DNA of 64,000 bases, from contig CP136064.1 in assembly GCA_032622095.1 (NCBI GenBank), forward strand, positions 274,499,614 to 274,563,613. The letters run 5' to 3'. Below, one piece after another: positions 11,701 to 26,700 of this stretch (position 1 is its first letter; each line of letters starts with the position of its first letter). The notes under the pieces were generated by a model. That model searched no databases. It worked only from the letters and a program-made list of their open reading frames with translations, and was not told the origin of the DNA. Position numbers and translations under genes: made by a program. This DNA is from Siphonodentalium dalli. Lineage: Eukaryota > Mollusca > Scaphopoda > Gadilida > Siphonodentaliidae.

Positions 11701-14700
11701 CCCAACCTAACATTGTCGGTGAGATGCATCTGCCATAACTTCATGGTTGATAAGAATCAATTTCAACCATTCGAATGATGTGCATGCACGTGATGGTAAA
11801 TGGTAATCAATTTATAAATATCAACCGAGTTATGTAAATTTATTAAGATCATAGATTTGAACACAATACTTTGATATGCTCCAAAAATAGCCACAGTTGA
11901 GAGGCGAGGTTTCTACGTGTATACGAAGAAGTGTTGGTCAACCAACAGAAACACAATCATGTGTTCGTTTTATTTACATATGTCACATGCGCTGCTGTAG
12001 TCTACATATACGACTAATGGTGTCTGTCGGCAATTACATGATACTCTTTCGGGGGGTTGTCGCACCATTTTAAATATAAATGGCTCTCAACTATAATAAT
12101 AATTTAATTGTTTTACAGAGAAGTTGTTGGTGAGTCCCGATGCTGGGTTGTATTCCTACATCAATCAGGGCGTGTTGACTGTCGACAGCATCGATGACGT
12201 ACAAGAGATGAAAGATACAGATGTAAGTTAGATTCTCTCATCTCATGAAATGTTGGGGTGGTTATACAAAATACTGTTCATTAACGATGGTCTGTTTTTT
12301 TCTGGCCACATTTACAACATAATTTTTATAAATCCCGATCTCAAGACTACAAATAGCTATTTTGTGATCAAATACAGATAAAACTGAAGATTTTGATACA
12401 TTGCTTGCATAATATAGTTGTTTATTTCGATCGTAAAATCGTGGTGGAATCTATAGTTTAAATGAAATTTGCCGCGATTGAGACTGCTAACAGAGTTGTC
12501 CTTGTTGGTACGATTTTGGTGTGCTCTGAACGTGTTCGCGCCGATTTATGTTCTAAAAGAGCTGAGCATAAAACTATATATCCTATTCGAGTTTAGGCTT
12601 CGGTGATTATGTTTTTGTGGTTTTATACAGAAATAGCTTTTTTTGTGAACCATATTTCGTTTGCTCCGGGTGCACGATATTCTTGCGTAACTGTTTCAGC
12701 GCAAACGTTTGCGGGAAAGATCCTGTCTAGTAAATAATCTCTAAGTCGGGTAGTTGCCTCATATATGGAAATTTCGGGGTATGCTAACACCTGGATCCGG
12801 TAAAAACAAATGCAAATTAACCTTAATCGATCATTCACCATACCCGAACACGTGTTGATATCCAACACATGGGGCCGTTTCCAACAAAAATTTAACTAAG
12901 TATTTCTGTTCTTTCACAGAAAGCCTTTGATGTACTGGGATTCACACCAGATGAGAAACTGAGCGCATACAAACTGACATGCGCTGTCATGAGTATGGGT
13001 GAGATGAAGTTCAAACAGAGAGGGAAGGAGGAGCAGGCTGAGGCCGATGGAACAACAGGTACGAATGGCATGACTGATTCAGCATAAATGTTTGCGGGCA
13101 AGAGCCTGTCTGGCAAATAATCCTGTAGTTTGGCCATATATGGAAATTTCTGGGTGTGCTAACACTTAGAAATCAAATGATCGGGTATAAATATGCAAAT
13201 TAACCATAATTGACCATTTAATTACGGATATAACGGATCATGTGGGGCCATCATATACCCGAACTCGGCAAATAGTGAGATTAGCATTGGAGTACAGTGG
13301 GCGATCAGAGCCAGTCTTACAATGGTTCATTCTAAAATAGTATCTCCGGACAGGTACATACACCACTGTCCTGTCTGGTATGGATCGAAACTCAGGGTCA
13401 TTGTGCATGCATGCGTTGATTGTTATGCGGCGTATATATCGTTCTACACCGTATCAATGGCAGATGGTTCATATTTTCAATACACCGACAATGCACAGAA
13501 AAGAGTACATAGGTTTGAAGTTTTTTTCTGTCAACGATATTCCACCATTTTCCACAAATAATAGCCACATCAAGTATACATTCGATTGTAATTCAATTGA
13601 GTATTTGTCACTAAAATCAAGCATTCTGATTGGCCGAGAGCGGCTAACTTTCGTTTTCGATTCACCGACATCGGCCGCTTCAGCGTGCATCAAATCTGAA
13701 TGTAGCACGTTCAAATGTAATCGGCGCAGAACGAGTAGCGAAACGAGCACACCCGCGCGTTGTTGTCTATAGATACCGTTCATCGGCCGCTTCAGCGTGC
13801 ATCAAATCTGAATGTGGTACGGTACAATTTGATCGGCGCAGAACGGAGTAGCGAAACGAGCCAACCCGCCCCACAGGAAATGGTTACGGAGCAATGTTCC
13901 GAGTAACGCAATGGACACACCCAATGATTTGTGCACGGTGACAACGGCGAAATGAAAGTCTCGATTCGTGTCATGAAAATGACTAAATGATACTTTTTAT
14001 ACAGTTTTTTTGCAAATTCCTTGCTAGATTGAATTACAATGGAGATAAACGTACCCTGTTTCGTTGTACATTCTGGGATTCGAGCATGAAAACAATTTGT
14101 GAACTCGCCGGCAAGCCGGCTCGTTCACAAACTGTTTTCATGCTCGAATCCCAGAATGTACAACTCAACAGGGTATGTTTATCTCCTAAATATCTCTGTG
14201 GTCCAATAGTAGGGCAATGGCTTCGACGCGGCACAGCAAATTGCATGGTTGATGTCTATATTCGAAAGGGAGTTTTGAGGGTCATTTGAAGGTCTAAAAT
14301 AATGCGCATTTAATATGATACTTGTTGGATAGCTCGTCACGTGACGAAAATATCATTTCATTATATACCAATAATATGCTTATATATATGTTTTCATCAG
14401 AAATTACTCCGCCACAATTTGGCCCACAAAGCTGAACATGTTTTAATGTTATTCTACCTATCCTCCCGACCAAGTCGGAGTGAATTAACGTAATAAATAC
14501 AAAACCTTTCAAATATTTCCAACTGACTGTGGGTGAAGTTAATTAAAATGCTATATTTTCCTGTTTCAACAGATGCGGAGAAGGTAGCTTTCCTTCTGGG
14601 AGTTAACGCTGGTGATTTACTGAAGGCCTTCACTAAACCAAAGGTCAAGGTCGGAACTGAATACGTCATACAAGGGAGAAACGTGAACCAAGTCACCTAC

Positions 14701-17700
14701 TCCGTCTCTGCGATGGCCAAGTGCGTCTTTGATCGAGTATTCAGCTGGCTGGTTAAGAGAGTCAACCAGACCCTAGATACAAAACAGAAGAGGAGCCACT
14801 TTATTGGTGTTCTCGATATCGCTGGCTTCGAAATATTCGACGTAAGTCAACGGCTGCGGTCGTTTTGAATCTTCATTTACGGGGAAAGTGTATTATCAAG
14901 ATACAAAATTTCATACATAACAAAACAATGGATCACGCAATCATACATTACTTTCGTCTGGTTCACATTACAGCTAATTTCAGTTAACCAATAATCTACA
15001 GATACGCGTCTTAATATCACAGAATACGTCAGTTCGTTGCTTTCCGCATCCATTCTCCATAACATTTCCCCAATTCGCACATACTACCATGTTGAGCTGA
15101 TAACTGAACATTGGTCCCATAATTTGTACTCATTATGATATATAAAATCGTGTCTTATTTCTAGTTCAACAGCTTTGAGCAGCTGTGCATCAACTACACC
15201 AACGAGAGACTGCAGCAGTTCTTCAACCATCACATGTTTGTCCTGGAACAGGAACAATACGCAAAGGAAGGCATCCAATGGGAGTTCATTAATTTCGGAA
15301 TGGATCTGCAAGCATGCGTCGACTTGATTGAGAAGGTATGTGTTAAACAAGCAATTCATAGTTTATGTTTCTGATACGTTTGCCAACCAACATTTAACCA
15401 TCTATTTCGGCCATTGAGCTTTATTTACTACCGACTACCCTGCTGGTTTGCCAACACACAATTCAATTTGTTTTCTATTTCAGCCATTGGGAATCCTGTC
15501 CATTCTTGAGGAAGAATGCATGTTCCCCAAATCTAGCGACCAGACGTTCAAAGATAAATTATACAGCAATCATATGGGGAAATGCAAGAACTTCGGAAAA
15601 CCAGGAAAACCAAAATCTGGAATGCCAGAAAGTCACTTCGCTCTGCACCATTACGCCGGCACGGTAAGCCACATTGATACAAGAAATTAAAATGCCGGGC
15701 GTATTGGTCACAACGTATAATAGCAGATGAATATCTAAATGAAATTTGAATACTAATAATATGATGTTTATCACTTATCCTTGTCCATACTCAGCACAGC
15801 ACCAAACATCATCCCACGATTAAACAGAGGAGTGCATCAATTTACACGTTGCTGGAATAACAGATTATATAACCTAAAACCAACATTTTCAAATCATCAT
15901 CGATTCTCAACCGACTCATTCAGAAAACATAAATAAACAATGTGACTGAGTTTGTGATTGTCAACATCATACCCTTGGACTACAAGAAATATATTACGAC
16001 TTGCTAGTAAATTACACTTATATTATTCTAAGCAACTTTCCCATTCTGACACGCACAGCTTCGTCTGTTTAACCCTTTACCCAACGAAACGGCCAAAAAT
16101 GCCCAAATAAAGCTTCAACAGCCTAAAATATCTTCGGTCTGTCTCAATAACACCATATAAATATGGATATCATTGGAACCGGTTCAATGACCACATTGTG
16201 ATGGTTATAGATATGCCCTGTGCCAATGCATTCTCTTATATATGCGAGTCGACCATAGGTCGCCTCGCATATATAAGAGAATGCATTGGCCTAATAAAAT
16301 TGTTTTTTAACACTTTTTACCATTTTTTCTTACATTCTTTAACAATTTTATAATTTTTTCTTACATTGTTTAACAATTTTTATAATATTTTTCTACATTC
16401 TTTGACAATTTTATCATTTTTAATATGTGTTAAGCCAATGCATTCTCTTATATATGCGAGGCAACCTATGGTCGAATCGCATATATAAGAGAATGTATTG
16501 GCACAGGGCCGTTCTGTTGGGTAAAGGGTTAAGGCGATGGATTTCTGAAATGTTCATTACAATAGCATCGAATTTTAAAATATTAAAAAGGTTTTCACAC
16601 TCAATCGATATAGATTCACACTCAATCGATATAGATATTCCGTCGACATTTCAGGTGAGCTACAGCATCGCGAACTGGATTGAGAAGAACAAAGACCCGC
16701 TGAACGAGACAGTCGTTAACCTGTTATCAACATCAAAGGAACCGCTCGTCGCTCTCCTCTTCCAGGCACCACCAGGTATGAATGTCTAGTGTATGCATAC
16801 TTAAACGAATACTAACTCATGACCAGACCAGCACCAGTAACCATTCTGAGAAATGGGGGTTTACTGTCAAAGTTTACGAAGTGAGTCCACGTTACATACC
16901 TGTTGGTACTATTAATTTACACACATCCACCAATGTAGTATTGGGCACCTTTCGAACAATGAACGGCGGCAGATAAGAATTACGAAGAGAGTACACGTCA
17001 CTAGAATTTGTGTTTTTTCTCTTCGCTGTCGTTTTTCTCTATGCGTTTGCGATTTTGGATTTTCAACAAAACTCACAAATACGTTATATAGAAATAAGTT
17101 CGCGTTTCCCAGCTCCACGATATGGGAGATAACTCTGGGGTTATGGGAGATAACTCTGGGGTCATGGAGATGACTCTGGGATTATGGGAGATGACTCTGG
17201 GGTTATGTCCTTAAATTGTGATAGCCATATGGCCTTAATTTTTTTTTTTTATCTATTAGTGACAATCAAATCATTTGTCGTCGTGAAAAAAGTGAAATAC
17301 GATAATCTCGCAAAACACAAAGCGCTAAGCTATGACATGATAATGGCATAAGTAAGTCCAAAATAATCACCGCACGCAGAAACATAATCACCTTACTTCG
17401 AGTGGCAAGGCCAATTGTCTCACAAACGGACTCGTCGTCTTCCATTCTGCGTTAAGGTTTTTTGGAATAATATCTGTCGTCGTTTATTGTGCGAAAGGTC
17501 TCTACTGTCCAAAATTGACGAATACGAGTCGGTTTGTGTGAAAAGAGTGCCGTTCAAACGTGCTACTCACAGTAAGTTGATTATGATTGCTGTGATTAGT
17601 GTGTATTAAATGATGTTGTTATCAGCTCATAGTCAATGGTAGGCTCGATTATTGCACGTAAAGCTCGCGTGACATGCTTCGTTGTTTGAAACTGTAATAG

Positions 17701-20700
17701 TAACTACGGATTTGGCAAAACTACAACTGATAGAATGAATACAAATTCTAGTGACGTAGTACCCTATACGCAATTCCGATCTGCCGTAGTTCATTATACT
17801 AGTCGCAATGCCGTAGTTCTGTACTAGTTCATTGTGCGAAATATGCCCCTTATGTTATAATGCAATATAAAATATAAAACAGCGTAGCAACAGAGATTCT
17901 GATCCGGATGTTTGTACCAACTGTCTGTTTTTGTCACAGATCTGTTCGATATTATTCTTTTACCGTGGTGTGTTATATGCTATGTGTTACAATTAGCAGC
18001 TCGAATGTTGTGCATAGCTTTATCTTCAATCGATAAACATTTCCTAATTGTCACTTTCGATTTGTTTCACAGAGGCCGATGCTGGCGCTGGTGGCAAGAA
18101 GAAAAAGAAGAGTTCTGCTTTCCAGACAATCTCTTCTGTTCACAGGGTAGGTCTAGAAATAAATTAAACCGTACGTGTTATAAATGCTTTTGATAGTCCC
18201 AAGAATTATTTGGGCGAGACAGATTATGAAGTGTGTTATAAAGTAGGACACATGTTACGTAGGCCATCGTGGCATCATTTATCCCGTCTGGTAGTGTATG
18301 ATATTGTGATTCCTTGTCGATAATTTAAACCGTTATGAACGAAAATCTTCACAAATGATCAAACATGATATAAGGATTAACTGTCATGTAGACTTTTTTT
18401 ATGGAGATGTAACCGTGAGGTAAGTGGTCATAACTTGTGCAAACCCGAAGGGTTTTACATACAAGTTATGACCACTTACCTCACGGTTACATCTCCATAA
18501 AAATAGTCCACATGACAGTTAATCCTTATATTTATATACATTTAGCAAAAAAGCCACTTTTATAAATGTATTTAAATCGAAAAGTGTATCGTGACAAAAC
18601 TAGCCCAAAATATCCCATAGCACCCTTGGCAATAGTTAACAGGAACAATTTCTCTTTATATTGAAACCCGATGATTTATTAAGTCAATCCTGTGCGAGTC
18701 CAAATGCGCCCAAAACATTACGCGTTCGTCTTTCCAAACCCAATGACGTATCGATGTTGTTATGAGCCTGCAGTTATTAACGGTTGCGCATTCACCGAGA
18801 AATAATTGCAACTAGCCACATGGGCGCCGACCAATCGGAATGCTGGATTTAGTGATGATCACACTTAGTGTGTAAATATATGAACTTAACACCATTCCCA
18901 CTATATCGGTCGACAATGAAGGTTGGAGTTGATATAATACATTCGACCACATGTTGATGTCCACATTTCAGGAGTCATTGAACAAGCTGATGAAGAATTT
19001 GTACACAACACATCCTCACTTCGTCAGATGTATCATTCCCAATGAGCTCAAACAGCCAGGTATGTTGTCGGGATAACGCTACGTCGGCGGTTATTAATTC
19101 AGAACATTGATGCGATATGCATGTACACCCTTGTGCAAATAAATAATCCAATCGAAAACCTTTAATTCTTGAATTAAACCCATTAATTGATCGTTTTCTT
19201 GTGTTCCATGTGGACAACATATAAATAAAGGTAATACTGATACATGTACATGTACATTGGTTGTATATGCTGTGACAAATGACCTGTTGAGGAATTCAGC
19301 ACACTCTCGTAAATTTCACCCACAGGTCTGGTTGAAGCCGGCTTGGTCCTGCACCAGCTTCAGTGTAATGGTGTACTGGAAGGAATCCGTATCTGTAGGA
19401 AAGGCTTCCCAAGCAGGATAATCTACTCGGAATTCAAGCAGAGATACTCAATCCTGGCTCCGAATGCCGTGCCCCAAGGATTCGTCGATGGTAAACAGGT
19501 CACAGATAAAATCCTCGTCGCGCTCAAGATGGACGAAGCTGATTATAAACTCGGAACAACCAAAGTGTTCTTCAAAGCCGGAGTGTTGGGTTCCTTGGAG
19601 GAGATGAGAGACGACGCTCTAACCAACATCATCGCTTACCTGCAATCCTACATCCGAGCATACGTATTCAGAACCACCTTCAAGAAACTCAAGGATCAAA
19701 GGTATGTCCCCAAAGCACAACATACACTGTGTATGAAAGCGTGAATCTTACAATATTAAAGATGTGTTCATGATTTTAGAGGGACACAGTAATATAAATT
19801 GTTGATGTTCAATAACAAAATGGTATCGTTAGTATTTCTAGTTCTAGTGTATATGTCATATATGGTTTTCAACAATATTTTCTACAGAACAAAGCAGAAA
19901 ACGGCGTTAAATCACTGGTTAAATTAGATTTATTTGTTCATGTAACTGTTACCATGGATACACCTTTAACAATCTTTGGTCGTGTGTGAATTGCTCAAGT
20001 GTCGGTTAATTGGACATGTTTTGATACAGGCAATATATAATGTGTGTATTGTATTAGGGTGTGCTTCATAAGGACTGTTAACACTTGTTCTAGCTCATTT
20101 TGATATATTCACTTTAAGAATTGTTCAATAACTCTGACACGATCAGCAATAGTCTTCTCTTAATTTTGTGTTGCGTGATTCATAATGAAAACTGAACTTA
20201 TTACCTTTCCATAGGACTGGGCTGGAACTTATTCAGAAGAACATCCGAAAGTGGCTTGGACTCAGGAATTGGGGCTGGTGGAAACTTTACGTTCAGGTGA
20301 GTTCACATGGGCAATGCTATCGAACACTGTATAATTGACATAATTAATCTTTTAATTTATGATAGTTCGTTTCCCCCCACAACTCAATGTTTACACACAT
20401 GAGCTGGTTAACAGGCACCAATGAACAGGAGCTTGGTCACATGGGCGCTGTTTGTTATACCTCCACCGATCAGTTTGAAGATCGTTGAAAAATATGTTTC
20501 CTTATAATTATAGTGGTGATTTCTCGGTATATATAGGAATATTTTACTATATTGTAATTTACTGAGTTATTGAATGTACTCATTAAAGTTTAATATTTCA
20601 GATCAAGCCGATGTTAAACGTTGCACGAGAAGAGGAAGAGATGCAGAAGAAAGAGGAAGAAATGGCTAAACAGAGAGAAGAAATGGAGAAGAAACTCGTC

Positions 20701-23700
20701 TTCCTAAAAGAACTGGAAGAGCAGAATGTTACGCTTCAGTGTCAGAAAGATGATCTGGCTCTTCAACTACAAGCTGAACAGGATCACATCTCTGACCTTG
20801 AAGAGAAGGTCGTGATCATGGTGGAACAGAAGATAGAGAATGACCAACAGCTGAAGGAGGCCGAGGATCGTCTGGGGGAGTTCGAGGGGCAGGCAACCAC
20901 GACGAATGACAAACACGAGAAGATGAATCAGGAGATACATGACTTAAAACAGGACTGTGATGATATGGACGCACATATAGCGAAGGTGCGCCATAAACAA
21001 ATAACCTATTATTTATTCCCCATTCTTTTAGACATTAAACTTGTGCGTGTCTGACAAAGAGTAGAACGGTCTGAGACAATTGAAATTTAACCATCAACGC
21101 TTTCCACGATTGAGCTATTAGATCTGAATACCTCGATACGTCCTAATTAACACTTTTTTCATAAAGATTTTTCCTATTCAGTTATAAAAGTTTAAATTGT
21201 AATTTCCTATTATTCATCTGGAGGGGAGTTAAGGAAATACGGTCATTCGTTGGGTCGTTTGTTGAATTTATTCTCTGAACATTTCCTAAGGGAACTACTC
21301 ATCAGTGAGCATTTAGTAATGAGAGTGTTATGTTATTCAACTTAAGCTGCTCCCATAATTCATTTGCTGAATTTTTCGGCAGCCTTCCGTCGAACTTATT
21401 AGTCGAACGGCCTTACAAATTAATAAATGTTTCAAACGTTAGTTTACAGCGGAAGGTTATCACAGCCAGTTCTAGTGACGATAGCAGTCGAATTAATTTG
21501 CTGATTGAACCCAGCGGTCCCCTGCGATTCGACTTAACTAACATTGACTGTATCTACTAATTGGCTTGTATCTTCATGTAATTAGCCTCTAATTAGGAGT
21601 TAACCTAATCTTTTCACCAACCTTACGTCTGTCCACAGGTAGAGAAAGAGAAAGCAGCCAGAGAAACCGAGATAAAGGGTCTGCATGACGAGCTGACCAA
21701 ACAGGACGAAGATCTATGTAAATTATCTAAGGTCCGAAAGGCACTGGAAGATAATCACAATAAAACCATGGATGAACTCAAGTCGGAGCAAGATAAAGTT
21801 AACAACCTCAACAAGATCAAGAACAAACTCGAATCGACGTTGAATGAGGTACGTGATTCACTTCGTTGTCACCAGCCTTTATTTATGATTGAGTAATTGG
21901 CTGGTCGGCGTTTGTCGTCGGACTTTATCGCGAAGCGTTGATTAATTTGTGGTTGGTATTTACTTTGTTCGTTGGTTAATGTTGGGGGGTCATGTCCTTT
22001 TCAGAAGTTATGTCATTCCACAACACTGACAGTTGTTTAGTCGTTTGGGACATACCGCACAAATGACAATATCGTTTCTTTGATTGAGGAATAAATCAGT
22101 CTCATCGGGGTGCCAACTAACAAAACAAAATCGTGATAATTATTCCGAGAAAGTAAACGCGAATCCAAACTTTAACAACATGAAGTTCGCATAAAATAAT
22201 ACGTTCCAAAAAAAGTTGTAGTTATGCTTTTGACAAGATCGAGTGTGATTAGAAAAGGCAGGCGGATCGGGTGACTATAAAACAGCGGAACACATCAGGA
22301 ATAGAAACATATTTATTTCCGTCCCACAATACTCAAGACTCAATATACTATCCGTAAATTAAGCTACACGTGGTGCATTGGATATGATGTTTGTTTTCTG
22401 CATATCTAAATTATCATATTATACAGATGGAGAGCTGTTTTGAACGGGAGAAGAAAATCAGAGGTGACGTCGAGAAAGTGAAGCGTAAGCTGGAGCAGGA
22501 TCTGAGAGCCACACAAGATAATCTCGATGAAGTGGAACGGGCCCGACATGATACCGAAGAGCACTTAAGGAAGTGAGTATGGACCGACCACGGTACATTC
22601 CCACAACTAATACACGTACACATGGCTGAATAGCATATATCATAGCACTTAGTTAACTCATCGCGAACAATAACACATCCTATCAAGCTCGATTTTGTAT
22701 AATGATTGCTGCGGAATGATTGCTGTGACATATCTTTGGAGTGACAGAAACATATTACAAAACTCACGAGCGACCAAGCGCCATATTCGAATACTCATCA
22801 TGTCGTTATATAGCTTGCCTATAGTTTATTTATAATTCTTACACATGGGCGACGCAGCGCAATGGCCGACACATTATCTGGCCATTAAATGATTTGCATG
22901 GTCTATTCCGTCAAATGTACTCCAAATATGAATTTAGCTTGGTCGCAGATGCTTTTTTCCATTGATTCATGATCTTTCTGGAAATTATTCCATAGGTGAA
23001 TGGCTATTTTAAAATGTTTAATTTTAGTAACCAATATATATTTGGCTTGCAGGAAAGATTCGGATCTGAACAGCACACGCACCCAGTTGCAAGACACAGA
23101 TACACAATGCACCCAACTCAACCGGAAGCTGAAAGAGTTCCAGACCGCTCTCAGCGAACTCGAGGACGAATATGAAAACCAACGAGTTGCAAGAGAGCGA
23201 GTATGTGTCTATAGTGATGGATACAGCCCGTGGGCTTCACACTCATGCTCACCACGTTCCCTTTTGCGATGTTCGCGGTCCAGAACCTTTATTACTGCCT
23301 TTATCCATCGGAAAAAATAACATTCATGGGAAATGTTGTGGGTTCTGAACTGATACCATTCATTAGAAGTTTAAATTCCATGACTACTGCAATTATAAAT
23401 TTAAAAAAACTAGATGATTATAGCGTTCTGGATGCATCGGGATCATATCACTAGTCGTCAGCATGAATCATAGATAATTTATTAATTTTTTCTTGCTTAT
23501 TCGGGCAATATTTTATTCAGTTATACAAATCAAAATTCCGGTTACTTGATAGCACAATCTCACACACCTGTTGGTATTATGCACATGGTGGAGTGTTATG
23601 CGCGACCATATTTATGTCTTCTATGCAACAATGTTTCAGGCTGAGAAACAAAGAAACGAATTGGTTAGAGATTTAGATGACGTCACAGAGAAACTCGAAG

Positions 23701-26700
23701 AGCAAGGTGGAGCCACAGCCGCCCAGGTGTGCTTTATGATCACGTGATTAAAACGGTTGGCCGCAGAAAAGCGACTCTCAACAACATCAGTTGTACCCTT
23801 TTGTAAAAACAGGGAGGCGTGAACAACGAAAACATGAATACATTTAGTCATTTCTTTGTCCCGAAATGAACACATGAAGCATGATTTCCCTAACGAGAAA
23901 CATAACATACAAAGGAATCTTGCTGTGTACTACCCATGTTTACACACTATATATAAAAAATACCCGCGTTAAGGAACATTATAGATCATTCGGGTGTGTC
24001 AAGCTAATTTCCCTACTTATAACTTATATTTGACTACTACACCCATTTGAAGAACATTGTCGAAATATTCAACAACATCGGTTGTTCCTTTTTGAAAAAA
24101 ATGTATTAAAATAAATTAAAATACCTGTGATGAACGATAAACATACATAAGCAACTTTGTCTATTCTGATGTATCGAATGTTTTCGTGTACATATCTCTT
24201 AGATAATCCGCGTGTAACCCTGTGAGAAATCCACGGTGATCACAATGTAATGGGATGACTCTCTTAACCAAAATATTATCTGTCAACCCTTTATTTACTT
24301 AGTGGAATATCCCATTCAGATATAAAAGTATACATTGGAATGGTATATTATTCATTTGGAGGATGTTCGGGTTATAAAAGCAAATGACAAACATGCGAAA
24401 ATATAATACAAGTCATTGAGATTATATTCTGGAAAGGGTTTAACCAAAATAGTATATCTTTATCTGGTATGATTCGGTACTTTAGCTGGTACTCTTGGGC
24501 CGTATATGTCCGCATCTATGCTAACGCGGATCCCTCTATATATGCTAACGCGGATCCCTCTATATATGCTAACGCGGATCCCTCTATATATGCTAACGCG
24601 GATCCCTCTATATATGCTAACGCGGATCTCTCTATATATGCACCCAGCATGTTTGAGTCATTATGACAGAGCTTTTATGGTGTCCAGAACGCATTTCGAC
24701 ATTATCTCGCCCCAAATATCTAAATTATATTGCAATATTAACGTTGCCAAAGGACTTTTGATAATATAGCCAAGCTGCTTTTCGAAGCTTCATTTGCCTC
24801 TAATCAATCAATCAATCAATTGATATATTCATACTTGGTTGGTGAACATTTCTATGTATTCATATGTTAGCTAGCAGTCTCACATTTAGACGCGGTGTTT
24901 ACTATATTGCAAAACACCCAAACCAACTCAAACAAAACTATGTTGTATAATAATAACGAACACAGAAACGATAGCAGCGGTATATATATAATATATATCT
25001 CCCATACGACAGGTTGAAATGAGTAAGAAGAGAGAACATGAGCTCGGCAGACTGCGACGAGAGATGGAGGATTATAAAATGCAGCATGAGACACAGATAT
25101 CATCCATCAGAAAGAAGATGTCGGACGCCGTTAACGAACTAACCACACAAGTCGAAGCAGCACAAAAATCAAAGTCCAAGTAAGTCGATTTCATAGAAAT
25201 CACACAGCGCACTATATATATATATACTCCGCTGTCTGACAATGCAATACAAGACCACATGTTGAACTCATCCCAAAAGTTCATCCTAGTTGATATCTAA
25301 ACTAACGGCTGAACATCGATTTGAAGATTATTATAAAAGCCTAAAATTAAACCAGCTTATATCATAGATGTGTTACAATATGTGCATCAATAGTATGTAT
25401 GTGCCAATAGATATACTAATAGTTATAAATATAATGTGTGTGCTACTATAAATCCTGTTTCCGTGATTGGTTAACTGCCAATTGGGCCATGTGTTATATA
25501 TTCAATAAAACACACCATAACACGACGCCACACCTTATCGACCGAGACGACTAAAATGTGTAGATAGAATAACTGGGCGTGTTTTAAACACGCGGCCACC
25601 TGCTATCAATCGATAATTCGCATGTAGAATATACATGTATATCTACCTTACAGTGCTGCATGGTACAATATTCGAACTGCAGACAGATGTCAGATAACTA
25701 TAAAAAAGTTATACAAATATAAGTAATGAATGTAGTTTGAGTGTGTTTGATATCTTAAAGGTGCGTCATAGTGTCGCATAAATCACATATTACCAGAATA
25801 CGTTCGTGAAAATAGATAGGCAGAACAGAACACGCGCACACAAGACCTGGCATCTGTCATCTGTCATTGCAATTTAAATATAACCCGGAGACTTATGTTG
25901 ATGCATTTTAATTTCGTATATAGGTCAGAGAACGAAAAGAACCAGATGAGACACGACATTGAGGAACTCGCTAACCAAGTGGAATACTTCAAGAAAAACG
26001 GCGTAAGTAATCCGGTGTTACCTCGGTAATGATTCGTCTTTGTATTATGCGAATTGTGGAACATAGATTCATTTTAACATGACGATTTGGTGGATTTTAT
26101 GCAACTATTGACATTATAATAGCCAGGTTCAGCGACGCGTTTGTGTATCTTGTAACGTACGTTACTATTGTATTGCTATGGAGATATGCTAGGCGGTACA
26201 AGTGTCATGGCGCAAACCCTACACCTTTAAAGGTATCGGACAGCGTCTAGAAGAAAATCTGGCACAATTCGATATACCATCGATATGCTTAATTGGCTTA
26301 AATGAAAATTCGACAGGTAAATCATATCATCCGCCACCTGCACAACGTTGATAGCTCATTCTGTTATCAGAAGATTTGTCCCATCATAAAGAAATAAGTT
26401 AATATATTATTCATGCGCAGTACATGTATACATTTTAAAGCCAACCTGGTTAACATCTTGTCGTTTCATATTCGAGCAACGGTTCCGTCGAATTAAATTT
26501 CCGTAAATATTATGTTCGTTATCTTGGATTAGAAGTGGCATAAGTATATTAACTTATGTGGATGGCACACTGTTATATGAGATATAATAGCGTGTGTGTG
26601 GAAGAAACGATTCATAACACAAAAATATATTTCTAAAATGCGGATAATAAAAACCGCTATGTTTTACATGTTCTGGGGTCTGTCTAGCTATCCATCTGGG

